Shown piece after piece: positions 44,618 through 53,115 of a stretch of DNA of 64,000 nt. Location of the stretch: contig CAWHDV010000002.1 of the NCBI GenBank assembly GCA_963828185.1, forward strand, positions 434,001 through 498,000, written 5' to 3'. Under the pieces are notes generated by a model. It was not told where the DNA came from and did not search any database. It saw nothing but the letters and a program-made list of their open reading frames with translations. Each line of letters starts with the position of its first letter. Position 1 is the first letter of the stretch. The DNA comes from Rhodoblastus sp963828185. GTDB taxonomy: Bacteria; Pseudomonadota; Alphaproteobacteria; Rhizobiales; Beijerinckiaceae. Position numbers and translations under genes: made by a program.

Positions 44618-46429
44618 CTACTCCTGCGGCAGGGCGAAGACGGTCAAGGTGCCGCCCAGCGACGTGTAGTTCGACAGCGCCGCATAGCCGCCGACCGCGC
44701 CGAGACCGGCGTGCGGATCGGTCAGGCCCGCCGCGAGGCCGATGCCGGCCCAGCCGCCGACGCCGGACAGCACCGCCACGAATTGCCGGCCCTTGTGCTC
44801 ATAGGTCATGACATTGCCGATGATGCCGGACGGGGTCTTGAACTTGTAAAGTTCCTTGCCCGTCTTGGCGTCGACCGCCTTGAGATAGCCTTCCAGCGTG
44901 CCATAGAAGACCACGTCGCCGGCTGTAGCCAACGCGCCGGACCAGACCGAGAACTGTTCCGGATCCGACCAGGCGATCTTGCCCTTGGTGGCGTCCCAGG
45001 CAATGAAATTGCCCATGTTGGTGCCGCCGGGCGCCGGATACATCGAGAGCGTCGCGCCGACATAGGGCTGGCCGGGCGTATAGCTCACCCGGAACGGCTC
45101 GTAATCCATGCAGACATGGTTGGTCGGCACATAGAACAGCTTGGTCTCAGGCGAATAGGCGGCCGGTTGCTCGTCCTTGCTGCCCAACGCCGCCGGGCAT
45201 ACGCCGGTGGTGTTGACGTCTTCGCCGTTCATGCCTGTCTCGTATTTCTTGACTTGTTCCGGCCGTCCGTAGTTCGGACTCGACTTGTCCATGTCGATCT
45301 TGGTCGCCCAGTTGACGGCCGGATCGAATTTGGCGGCGACGAGCAATTCGCCATTGGACCGGTCGATCGTGTAGGCGAAGCCGTTGCGGTCGAAATGCAC
45401 CAGCGTCTTGGCCATTTTTCCATCAATGTCCTGGTTGGACAGGATCATCTCGTTGATGCCGTCATAGTCCCACTGGTCGTGCGGCGTCATCTGATAGACC
45501 CACTTGGCCTCGCCGGTGTCAGGATTGCGGGCGAAGATCGAGGTCGACCATTTGTTGTCGCCCGGCCGCTGCACCGGATTCCAGGTCGAGGGATTGCTGG
45601 TGCCGTAATAGATCAGGTTGAGCTGGGGATCGTAGGAGAACCAGCCCCAGACGGCGCCGCCGCCGGTCTTCCACTGGTCGCCTTTCCATGTCTTAAGGCT
45701 TGAATCCGCGCCGATCGGCTTGCCGAGCATGGTGGTCTTCTCGGGATCGACCAGCATCTCCTTGTCCGGGCCGGTCGAATAGGCGCGCCAGGCCATCTTG
45801 CCGTCGCTGACGTCATAAGCCGTCATCTTGCCGCGAACGCCGAATTCGCCGCCGGAATCGCCGACCAGCACCTTGTCCTTCACCACCAGCGGCGCGGCCG
45901 TGCCTGTCTCACCCGCCTTCGGGTCGCCGTTCTTGACCGACCAGTCGAGCTTTCCGGTCTTGGCGTCGATCGCGACGAGCGTCGTATCGGCCTGATAAAG
46001 GAAGATCTTGCCTTCGCCATAGGCGAGTCCGCGATTGACCGTGTCGCAGCACATCACGGGAATGACGTTGGGATCCTGCTTGGGCGAATATTTCCACAGG
46101 ATCTTGCCCTGGTTGTTGAGATCGAGGGCGTAGACGTCATTGGGGAACGGCGTGTGGACGTACATCACGTCGCCAATCACCAGGGGCGCGCCCTCGTGCC
46201 CGCGCAGCACGCCGGTGGAGAAGGTCCAGACGGGCTCGAGGTTCTTCACGTTCTTGGCGGTGATCTGCTTGAGCTCCGAAAAACGCGTATTGGCGTAATT
46301 CGCCGCCGGCATGACCCATTGGTGCGGATCCTTGCTCATGGTTTCGAGCGATTCCGCCGCTCGCGCGTAATGACCCTGCATCGCAAGCAGGCTGACGACA
46401 GACGTCGTGACGACTAACAGCTGTTTCAC
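44618..46429 (-). CDS. xoxF: Lanthanide-type PQQ methanol dehydrogenase XoxF (copy 2)
   Basis: 603 residues from GTG 46429, which follows an excellent AGGGAGGGGAAAA. Signal peptide to about residue 24; vicinal Cys127-Cys128, metal ligands Glu195 and Asn279, catalytic Asp321 and lanthanide-specific Asp323 in HDQWDYDGINEM. It is closely similar along its whole length to copy 1 (42695-44509), with differences spread through the chain rather than clustered, so the duplication is not very recent. The strong ribosome-binding site and long upstream region suggest this is the main, regulated copy (inference). No xoxG or xoxJ follows in the window. Confidence 0.94.
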   Translation of the reverse strand: MKQLLVVTTSVVSLLAMQGHYARAAESLETMSKDPHQWVMPAANYANTRFSELKQITAKNVKNLEPVWTFSTGVLRGHEGAPLVIGDVMYVHTPFPNDVYALDLNNQGKILWKYSPKQDPNVIPVMCCDTVNRGLAYGEGKIFLYQADTTLVAIDAKTGKLDWSVKNGDPKAGETGTAAPLVVKDKVLVGDSGGEFGVRGKMTAYDVSDGKMAWRAYSTGPDKEMLVDPEKTTMLGKPIGADSSLKTWKGDQWKTGGGAVWGWFSYDPQLNLIYYGTSNPSTWNPVQRPGDNKWSTSIFARNPDTGEAKWVYQMTPHDQWDYDGINEMILSNQDIDGKMAKTLVHFDRNGFAYTIDRSNGELLVAAKFDPAVNWATKIDMDKSSPNYGRPEQVKKYETGMNGEDVNTTGVCPAALGSKDEQPAAYSPETKLFYVPTNHVCMDYEPFRVSYTPGQPYVGATLSMYPAPGGTNMGNFIAWDATKGKIAWSDPEQFSVWSGALATAGDVVFYGTLEGYLKAVDAKTGKELYKFKTPSGIIGNVMTYEHKGRQFVAVLSGVGGWAGIGLAAGLTDPHAGLGAVGGYAALSNYTSLGGTLTVFALPQE

Positions 46430-47025
46430 TTTTCCCCTCCCTCGTTTTCGAGGCCGGAAGTCGGCGCGTCGGCGACGCAGGACGCCTCAAGCCCGGGATA
46501 TATTTCCGCGATCAGGCCAGGATATGCGCATGATGTTGACAGTAACGCTCAAGCACTTGAGCGCCACCAGAACAAAAGTCACGCTACAGCTTGGTCATCT
46601 TTCCTCGCCAACGGCGCTGGAAACAAGGTCACTACCTTAACCGCTTGCCGTAACTATGCAAGGCGTCGTCATTTTATGGCGGCTTATATTTCTCTAAAGA
46701 TGGCATTACATCGACCATTCGGCCGAGCAATCGTATTCGCCGATAGCGCTATGTTAAATAAACTTCATCTTTACTTGAGATGACATACGCACTGGGCATG
46801 AAACCACTGGGTGCGTTCAATCCGGGACGTCACGTTTGATGCAAGCCAACGCCTTCCCCGGATCGTCCGCCTCCTGTTGCGAGCGGGTTCGACCACGCCT
46901 CGCGCGAATTCGCCCAACTCGGGCTGGCGATGGAAAATACGCGGCGACAACGACTTTGTTCCTTTTGGCGGCATGAATTTTGGCGCCAATTTTCTCCGGT
47001 GGCCGCCGCACCTCCCGGCCCAACC
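46430..47025. promoter_or_regulatory. 596-bp non-coding region upstream of xoxF copy 2, with an 18-bp palindrome
   Basis: I see no coding sequence between the xoxF start and the emrB stop codon. The centre (46640-46800) is AT-rich for this genome and should hold the xoxF promoter. CGCTCAAG-CA-CTTGAGCG at 46546-46563, about 117 bp upstream of xoxF, is a perfect inverted repeat that could bind a dimeric regulator. A TTGACA at 46535 faces the other way with no gene to serve. Confidence 0.45.
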
Positions 47026-48588
47026 TCAATGCGCCGCGTCGGGCGGCGGCAGGGCGCCGGGGCGGCGCATCAGCGGCGCTATGGCCGCCATAACGACAAA
47101 CAGCGCGGCCATGCCGAGGAAGACGTCGGCCAGCGCCATGACCGAAGCCTCGCGTCGCGCGATGGCGGCCAGCTGCCGCATCGCGGCGATCGATGGGTCG
47201 GCGGCGCCGCCGCTTGCGTAAAGCGCGCTGAGCTTCGCCAGAAATTCCTGTGCATGCGCATTGCCCCAGCTCAACCGTTCGTGCAACCGCGCCAGATGCA
47301 GGTCGAGCCTCTTGTCGAGCGTCGTGTTGATGACCGCCAGCCCGACCGCGCCGCCGAGATTGCGGGTGACGTTGAACAGGCCGGAGGCGTTCTTCAGCCG
47401 CGCCGGAGGCAGGGTGCCAAGCGCCAGATTGTTGATCGGCACCATCATGAACATCAGCGAAAAGCCGCGGAAAATCTGCGGAACCAGCAATTGGTCGAAA
47501 TCCCAGTCGCTGGTGATGAAAGCCGGCAGCGCCGCGCCGACCGCGAAGCCCATAAAACCGAGGCCGATCATCGCCCGCGGATCGACCCTGGTGATCAGCC
47601 GGCCGACGATCGGCGCGGCGACGAACTGGCACAGGCCGGTGACGAACATGGTCTCGCCGATCTGCAACGCCGAAAGGCCGCGAATGCGGGCGAGATAGAC
47701 CGGGTAGACATAGGTCAGTCCGTAAAGCCCGGCGCCGAGGACGAAGGAGGCGAGCGAACCGGTCCAGAAATTGCGATTGTCGAAGGCGGAAAGGTCGACG
47801 ATCGGATTTTTCGCGGTGAGGGTTCGCCAGAAGAAGACGCAGGCGCCCGAGGCGGAAATCAACGCCGCCCAGACGATCGCCGGCTCGTCAAACCAATTCC
47901 TGGTCGGCCCCTCCTCGAGGAAATATTCCAGCGCGCCAAGGAAACAGGTCATGGAGATCAAGCCAACCCAGTCGAAATTCTTCAGCAGGCGCAAATCGGG
48001 AACATCGAAATCGACCAGGATCCAGGTCGAGACGGCGACGGCGATTCCCGGCGCGACATTGATCAGGAACAGCCAGCGCCACGAGAAGAGATCCGTCAGA
48101 TAGCCGCCGACTGTCGGGCCGATGGTCGGGGCCATGGTGGCGACGAGGCCGATGATCGGGGCGACGACCGCCGTCTTGTTGCGTGGAAAGACCGAATAGG
48201 CGGCGGCGAACACGGTCGGGATCATGCCGCCGCCGATAAATCCCTGCAGCGCGCGCCAGAAGATCATCTGGTCGATGCTGGTCGCGGTCGAGCAGGCGAG
48301 GCTCATCAAAGTGAAGCCCGCGGCGGAGGCCGCAAACATGACGCGGGTCGAAAAGGCGCGCGACAAATAGCCGGACAACGGAATCATCACCACTTCGGCG
48401 ATGAGATAGCTGGTCTGCACCCAGGCGACCTCGTCGGCGCTGGCCGACAGTCCCGCCTGGATCGTGGCGAGCGAGGCCGAAACGATCTGGATGTCGAGGA
48501 TCGCCATGAACATGCCGAAGACCATGCAGATGAAGGCGACCATGCGGCGCGGCGTATAGTGCGGCTCGATCATTGGCGGTTCGGACAC
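47026..48588 (-). CDS. emrB: DHA2/EmrB-type multidrug MFS transporter
   Basis: 520 residues with about 14 membrane helices. Signature segments: GMFMAILDIQIVSASLATIQ in helix 1, WVQTSYLIAEVVMIPLSGYL, ALQGFIGGGMIPTVFAAAY, and the antiporter motif C region GPTVGGYLTDLFSWRWLFLI. EmrB forms a tripartite pump with the EmrA adaptor (encoded 40 bp upstream on the same strand) and a TolC protein, exporting hydrophobic toxicants by proton antiport. It is probably controlled by the divergent TetR regulator beyond emrA. Confidence 0.9.
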   Translation of the reverse strand: MSEPPMIEPHYTPRRMVAFICMVFGMFMAILDIQIVSASLATIQAGLSASADEVAWVQTSYLIAEVVMIPLSGYLSRAFSTRVMFAASAAGFTLMSLACSTATSIDQMIFWRALQGFIGGGMIPTVFAAAYSVFPRNKTAVVAPIIGLVATMAPTIGPTVGGYLTDLFSWRWLFLINVAPGIAVAVSTWILVDFDVPDLRLLKNFDWVGLISMTCFLGALEYFLEEGPTRNWFDEPAIVWAALISASGACVFFWRTLTAKNPIVDLSAFDNRNFWTGSLASFVLGAGLYGLTYVYPVYLARIRGLSALQIGETMFVTGLCQFVAAPIVGRLITRVDPRAMIGLGFMGFAVGAALPAFITSDWDFDQLLVPQIFRGFSLMFMMVPINNLALGTLPPARLKNASGLFNVTRNLGGAVGLAVINTTLDKRLDLHLARLHERLSWGNAHAQEFLAKLSALYASGGAADPSIAAMRQLAAIARREASVMALADVFLGMAALFVVMAAIAPLMRRPGALPPPDAAH

Positions 48589-48628
48589 GACCGCTCCCGC
48601 TTCGCTTCGATCGGCGACGGCGCCGCCT

Positions 48629-49861
48629 TCATCTGGCCGAACGCGTATCGACGTCGACGACGACCGACATGCCGTCGCGCAACCGCCCCGTTGTCGCGCC
48701 GTCGAGCTTTATGCGCACGGGAAAGCGCTGGGTGATCTTGGTGAAATTGCCGGTGGCGTTTTCCGGCGGCAGCAACGAATACTCGGAACCCGAGGCCGGG
48801 GCGATGCCTTGCACCACGCCGTCGAAAACCTTCCCGCCAAAGGCGTCGACGCGGACTTTCGCCTTCTCGCCTGCGGCCAGGCGGTCAAGCTGAGTCTCCT
48901 TGAAATTGGCCTCGACATAGAAGCTGTTGTCGGGCGCGAGCGCCATCAGCCGCGCGCCGGGCTGGGCGAACTGGCCGGGCTCGACGACGCGATTGCCGAC
49001 GACGCCGTCGAAGGGCGCCCTGATTTCGGCGAAGCCGAGATCGCGTTGCGCCCGCGCCACGGCGGTGGCCATTTCCGCGCGCAGGCGGACGGCTTCTTCG
49101 GTCTGCGAGCGCAGCACCACGAGATTGGCCCGGGCGCCGGCCAGCGCGGCCTCGGCGCCCGCCACGGCGGCGGCGGCCTTGGCGCGATCGGCGACGGATT
49201 GGTCGAAGCGCTGGCGCGAGGCGAAATCGGCCGCGGCCAGCGAGCGGACGCGCACGAGGTCGGCGTCGGCGCGGGCCTGTTCGGCGCCCGAGGCGTCGAG
49301 CTGCGCCTGGGCCTGCGCCACGACCGCGTCCTGCGCGACGGCCTGCGCCTTGATCCGCGCGATGGTCGCGTCCTGCGTCGCCGCCTTTTCGCGCGCGGCG
49401 GCGACAGCCAGCTGGTAATCGCCGGCGTCGATGCGCGCCAGGAGCTGTCCCGCCTTCACATGCTGGTTGTCGATCACGTCGACGGCTTCGACATAGCCGG
49501 AGATTTTCGGCGAGACGATCGACAGGTCCATCCGCACATAGGCGTCGTCGGTGGAATAGATGAAACGTCCGACCGCGATGTAGTCGGCCAGCCCCACGCC
49601 GGCGCAGATCAGCGCGACGATGGCGGCGGCGCCAAGAAGCCAGCGCTTCGAGCCGCCCGCCCTCGCCGGCTCGGCGTGGCTTGCGGCCGGCTCTTCCGGA
49701 TCGCGGACGATATGCGGCGGCGCCCGGCGGCGTAGCGTCAATCGCGCCAGCCTGTCGGCTGCCTCGCCCGGCGCCCCCGTCGTGACGGTCGGCGCATCCG
49801 CGGCGGTGAAAGTTTCGCTGCCCGGATCAGTGTCCTGCGGACGGCCGGCTTTTTCGATCAT
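48629..49861 (-). CDS. emrA: EmrA/HlyD-type secretion adaptor
   Basis: ATG 49861 follows GAGGAATTG; a TTG at 49876 is in frame. 410 residues: a cytoplasmic N-terminus of about 75 residues, a membrane helix (WLLGAAAIVALICAGVGLAD), then VIDNQHVKAGQLLARIDAGD (lipoyl half), a long Ala/Arg/Gln-rich coiled-coil hairpin, and IRAPFDGVVGNRVVEPGQFA (second half). First gene of the emrAB operon; promoter and operator lie at 50038-50065. Confidence 0.9.
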   Translation of the reverse strand: MIEKAGRPQDTDPGSETFTAADAPTVTTGAPGEAADRLARLTLRRRAPPHIVRDPEEPAASHAEPARAGGSKRWLLGAAAIVALICAGVGLADYIAVGRFIYSTDDAYVRMDLSIVSPKISGYVEAVDVIDNQHVKAGQLLARIDAGDYQLAVAAAREKAATQDATIARIKAQAVAQDAVVAQAQAQLDASGAEQARADADLVRVRSLAAADFASRQRFDQSVADRAKAAAAVAGAEAALAGARANLVVLRSQTEEAVRLRAEMATAVARAQRDLGFAEIRAPFDGVVGNRVVEPGQFAQPGARLMALAPDNSFYVEANFKETQLDRLAAGEKAKVRVDAFGGKVFDGVVQGIAPASGSEYSLLPPENATGNFTKITQRFPVRIKLDGATTGRLRDGMSVVVDVDTRSAR

Positions 49862-50037
49862 CAATTCCTCGACCAACGCGCGTCCCCGCGCCGCTGGGGG
49901 CGATGAGGCGCTTACGGAGGCTGAGGGCGTTGCGGCGAGCCGACAGCCGAAGGACTACAAATCAGAATGTGGGAACCACCAATTCGCGCTCGGGCGAAAA
50001 ATCCGCAAGATCGGCCCCGAAGATGAATTGCATTTCC

Positions 50038-50065
50038 ACTATATGAAACCGAACCGTTCGGTCAA
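50038..50065 (-). promoter_or_regulatory. emrAB promoter with overlapping TetR-type operator
   Basis: On the minus strand TTGACC (-35, complement at 50060-50065) and TATAGT (-10, complement at 50038-50043) are 16 bp apart. Between them lies the perfect inverted repeat ACCGAA-CCG-TTCGGT (50048-50062). A repressor bound there would block RNA polymerase directly, and the adjacent tetR-like gene is the obvious source. This sits in the 317-bp gap between emrA and tetR. Confidence 0.75.
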
Positions 50066-50178
50066 TGATTATTTGCTGCGGTTGAATCTTTGAATTGTGG
50101 CGAAAACAGGCTTCACTGGCAAACTGGCGAGGCGAGGCGATTCGTTCCCCCGCGGCAAGAAGCCGGAGCGCGCGATAG

Positions 50179-50865
50179 ATGACACACAGGATCAAGAGCG
50201 CCGCGACCGCTCCCGGCAAGCCGGCCAGCGCTAGCGCACGGCCGCGTCGCAGCCTCGGCGGCGACGTCAAGATCCGGCAAATTCTCGATGGCGCTCGCGC
50301 CGTGTTCCTGGCCGACGGCTTCGACGGCGCCAGCATGAACGACATTCGCCGCGCCGCCGGCGTGTCGAAGGGCACGCTCTACGTCTATTTCCATTCCAAG
50401 GTCAGCCTGTTCGAGGCCTTGATCCGGCATGACCGCAGCCTGCAGGCCGAACAATTGTTCCAGTTCGGCCCGCAGGACGATGACGATCTCGAGCGCGTAC
50501 TGACACGGATCGGCGTCGGCTTGATGAGCGAGATGTGCAAACCCGAACATCTCGCCCACCTGCGCATGGTCGTCGGCGCGGTGGCGAAATATCCGCAGAT
50601 CGGCCAGGCCTTTTTCGAGGCGGGGCCGAAAAGCGGGGCCAGGCGGCTCGGTGAATATCTGGAGCGACAGGCGCGCGGCGGAAGACTCGCGCCGATGGAC
50701 GCGGAACTGGCCGCCGACCAGTTCATCCAGCTATGCCAGGCTGATTATTACAAGGCGGCGCTTTTCTGCGTCGCCGAGCCCGGCGACGCGCAGGCGATCA
50801 CCCGGGCCGTGACGGAGGCGGTGCGCGCCTTTTTGCGCGCCTACCGTCCCCAGCCTCAAGCCTGA
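50179..50865 (+). CDS. TetR-family transcriptional repressor, probably of emrAB
   Basis: 228 residues. After a basic tail of about 30 residues, the helix-turn-helix domain reads KIRQILDGARAVFLADGFDG, then ASMNDIRRAAGVSKGTLYVYFHSK, the canonical TetR signature. The C-terminal ligand domain (about 90-220) contains LRMVVGAVAKYPQIGQAFFE, as in the AcrR C-terminal group that regulates efflux pumps. It is divergently oriented to emrAB and next to a palindrome overlapping their promoter, so it is inferred to repress the pump until an inducer binds. Confidence 0.87.
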   Translation: MTHRIKSAATAPGKPASASARPRRSLGGDVKIRQILDGARAVFLADGFDGASMNDIRRAAGVSKGTLYVYFHSKVSLFEALIRHDRSLQAEQLFQFGPQDDDDLERVLTRIGVGLMSEMCKPEHLAHLRMVVGAVAKYPQIGQAFFEAGPKSGARRLGEYLERQARGGRLAPMDAELAADQFIQLCQADYYKAALFCVAEPGDAQAITRAVTEAVRAFLRAYRPQPQA

Positions 50866-50881
50866 CGCCCGCGAAAACAGC

Positions 50882-51685
50882 TCAAGCCGAGCGCCGCGCC
50901 GCGGGCCGCGCCAATTCGTTGAAGAACAGCGCCTGGCTGACGATGGCCTTCACCGTCTCGGCGCGGAAGGGCTTGGAGATCAGGAAAGCCGGCTCCGGCC
51001 TCTGGCCCGTCAGCAGCGTTTCCGGATAGGCGGTGATGAAGATCACCGGCACGCCGAAACTTTCGAGGATCTCGTTGACCGCGTCGAGGCCGGAACTTCC
51101 GTCGGCGAGGCGGATGTCGGCGAGAACGAGGCCGGGCCGCTGCGCCCGGGCCAGGGCCACCGCCTCGCCGCGGGTGGCGGCCAGGCCGACGACCTCGTGG
51201 CCGAGGCTTTCGACGAGGTTTTCGAGGTCCATGGCGATCAAGGGCTCGTCCTCGATGATCGCCACTTTCGAGGCGACCTGGGCGCCGATCTCGCGCCCCG
51301 CCACATCGATCAGCCGCTCGAATTCTTCCGCGTCGACCCCGAGGATGCGCGCCGCGCGGGCCGAATCGAAACCTTCCACCGCCGTCAGCAGGAAGGCCTG
51401 GCGCGGCAGCGGCGTGATCGCCTCCAGCCGCCGGTCCGGCAGGCTCGCAGCAGCGACCTGCCCCGCGCCTTGGCCGTTCAGCGGCATGGCGTTCCAGATG
51501 CGCGAGAACAACCGGTAAGTCTCCTCCCGCGGCTCGGCTTCGCTGTCGAACAGGCTGGCGTCCGCGAGCAGGGTCTCGAGCAGCGCGGCGACATAGGCGT
51601 CGCCACTGGCCTGGGACCCGGTGAGGGCGCGGGCGTAGCGGCGCAGCAGCGGTATTTGCGGACCGATCAGGCTGGAAATGGACAT
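50882..51685 (-). CDS. phyR: General stress response regulator PhyR
   Basis: 267 residues: an N-terminal sigma-factor-like domain (LLRRYARALTGSQASGDAYV, then LPRQAFLLTAVEGFDSARAA) followed by a receiver domain (KVAIIEDEPLIAMDLENLVE, phospho-Asp in LVLADIRLADGSSG, the Lys in FLISKPF). When phosphorylated, the sigma-like domain binds NepR and frees EcfG. It is divergent from nepR-ecfG, the standard arrangement in Alphaproteobacteria. The upstream kinase (PhyK or another HWE kinase) is not in the window. Confidence 0.93.
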   Translation of the reverse strand: MSISSLIGPQIPLLRRYARALTGSQASGDAYVAALLETLLADASLFDSEAEPREETYRLFSRIWNAMPLNGQGAGQVAAASLPDRRLEAITPLPRQAFLLTAVEGFDSARAARILGVDAEEFERLIDVAGREIGAQVASKVAIIEDEPLIAMDLENLVESLGHEVVGLAATRGEAVALARAQRPGLVLADIRLADGSSGLDAVNEILESFGVPVIFITAYPETLLTGQRPEPAFLISKPFRAETVKAIVSQALFFNELARPAARRSA

Positions 51686-51768
51686 GAGCGCCTCAGGTTC
51701 CCGGGATCAGGTTCAATCGCGGACGTCGCGGATACTACCCCTAAAAAACGCGACCATATAGCGCGGCT

Positions 51769-51793
51769 GGAACAAATCTTCGCGAGCGACGTT
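51769..51793 (+). promoter_or_regulatory. EcfG-dependent promoter upstream of nepR-ecfG
   Basis: GGAAC (51769-51773), 16 bp, CGTT (51790-51793): an exact match to the alphaproteobacterial EcfG consensus. It points toward nepR, 330 bp downstream, implying autoregulation and a long leader that carries the repeats at 51944-52084. Confidence 0.8.
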
Positions 51794-51943
51794 GCGCGTT
51801 GGAGGCTTTTAGCGCCTTCCTCCTCGTGACCCTGCTATGTGGGCCGTTCAGTGCAAATGACGAGTTGCCCGGGCCGTATCCCTCGCATAAGCTCGACCAC
51901 TCAAGCGCTTGATGGCCTCGTCCTGGCTTCGCCAGCGGAAGTT

Positions 51944-52084
51944 TCTTGGTGAGGTTTTCTTGCTTGGCGAGTTGGTTTGTAGCTTGGCGAGTTGGTTTCT
52001 AGCTCGGTGAGTTGGTTTTCTTGGTGAGTTGGACCTCTCGGCAAGCCGAGACCCCCTTGTGCGTAGCCGTGACCCCTTGTGCGT
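51944..52084. repeat. 20-bp tandem repeats in the nepR leader
   Basis: Three consecutive 20-bp units (from 51962, 51982 and 52002) share G-CT-GG-GAGTTGGTTT, with partial units on both sides. A second pair, CCCCTTGTGCGT at 52053 and 52073, has the same 20-bp period. The array has no spacers of unique sequence, so it is not CRISPR. Its role is unknown; it lies between the EcfG promoter and the nepR start. Confidence 0.8.
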
Positions 52085-52122
52085 TGGAACACGTCGGAAA
52101 GTTGAAGCCGGGATTTGCAGGC

Positions 52123-52371
52123 ATGAACGACCAGGACAAATGCGACAACCAGGAACTCGACGACGGCGAAGCCGGAAAAAAGACCGTCGAGCCCACGCTT
52201 GAGCCGTTGTTGCAGGCGCATATCGGCAAGCAACTGAGGGAGATGTTCGACGCCATGGCGCGCGAACCCGTGCCTGACCGGTTCAAATCCCTGCTTGACC
52301 GGTTGGAAGCGGGGGAGCGGCCCGCCACCTCTTCCGCGCAGTCGGCCGACGACGAGGCCGACGCCACATGA
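52123..52371 (+). CDS. nepR: Anti-sigma factor NepR
   Basis: 82 residues from ATG 52123. The conserved core is LLQAHIGKQLREMFDAMARE, then PVPDRFKSLLDRLE, the two helices that clamp EcfG and are recaptured by phospho-PhyR. Acidic disordered ends flank the core. ATGA overlap with ecfG downstream keeps the two proteins in balance. Confidence 0.92.
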   Translation: MNDQDKCDNQELDDGEAGKKTVEPTLEPLLQAHIGKQLREMFDAMAREPVPDRFKSLLDRLEAGERPATSSAQSADDEADAT

Positions 52372-52925
52372 ATGACGCGATCAGGCTGCGCCTCAAGGAC
52401 CTGCTGCTGGCGGAAATACCGTCCCTGCGCGCGTTCGCGCTGTCGCTGTCCGGCAATAGCGACCGGGCCGACGACCTCGTGCAGGACACGTTGATGAAAG
52501 CCTGGGCCAACGCCGCCTCCTTCATGGAGGGGACCAATATGCGCGCCTGGCTTTTCACCATCATGCGCAACACCTTCTTCAGCCAGTACCGCAAGTCTCG
52601 TCGTGAAGTGCAGGATGTCGACGGCGAGGCTGCGGCGCGTCTGGTCGCCATGCCGGACCAGCTGGCGCATCTCGATTTCGCCGATTTCAAGACCTATCTC
52701 GACCGCCTGCCGCCGGACCAGCGCGAGGCGCTGGTGCTGATCGGCGCCTCCGGCTTTTCCTACGAAGAGGCGGCGGAAATCTGCGGCTGCGCCGTCGGCA
52801 CCATCAAAAGCCGCGTCAATCGCGCCCGCCGTCGCCTGATGGAGCTCCTGGCCCTCACTTCGGCCGAGGAGTTTGGCCCCGATCCCGGCCTGAACGATAG
52901 AATTTCCTCGCCGCGCGGCGAATGA
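52368..52925 (+). CDS. ecfG: Extracytoplasmic-function sigma factor EcfG
   Basis: 185 residues. Region 2: LRAFALSLSGNSDRADDLVQ, then MRAWLFTIMRNTFFSQYRKS; region 4: LPPDQREALVLIGASGFSYE and AVGTIKSRVNRARRRLMELL. It directs RNA polymerase to GGAAC-N16-17-CGTT promoters of the general stress response, including the likely one at 51769. Held inactive by NepR, encoded just upstream with a 4-bp overlap. Confidence 0.94.
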   Translation: MNDAIRLRLKDLLLAEIPSLRAFALSLSGNSDRADDLVQDTLMKAWANAASFMEGTNMRAWLFTIMRNTFFSQYRKSRREVQDVDGEAAARLVAMPDQLAHLDFADFKTYLDRLPPDQREALVLIGASGFSYEEAAEICGCAVGTIKSRVNRARRRLMELLALTSAEEFGPDPGLNDRISSPRGE

Positions 52926-53115
52926 ATTTTTTCCGATCGATTCGACCGGCAATTCCCTCAACACCAGCCGCGCGCAGGCCGGTCGGCCTCTCCTGACGCA
53001 GGGCGATCACGCACGCCGCCAATATCTTGCCGCTTGCCGCCGCTTCGCCAGCGGAGAATAATGGCGCAAGCGCAGACGTCGCCGCTGACCGACGCCTTTC
53101 GCGGGGGATGCGCCC

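Noticed and set aside
42695..46429. Calcium-type methanol dehydrogenase (mxaF)
   Set aside because: Both proteins have Asp, not Ala, two residues after the catalytic Asp, and no mxaJGI genes follow.
51944..52084. A CRISPR array in the nepR leader
   Set aside because: Units are adjacent 20-mers with no unique spacers, no palindromic repeat and no cas genes.
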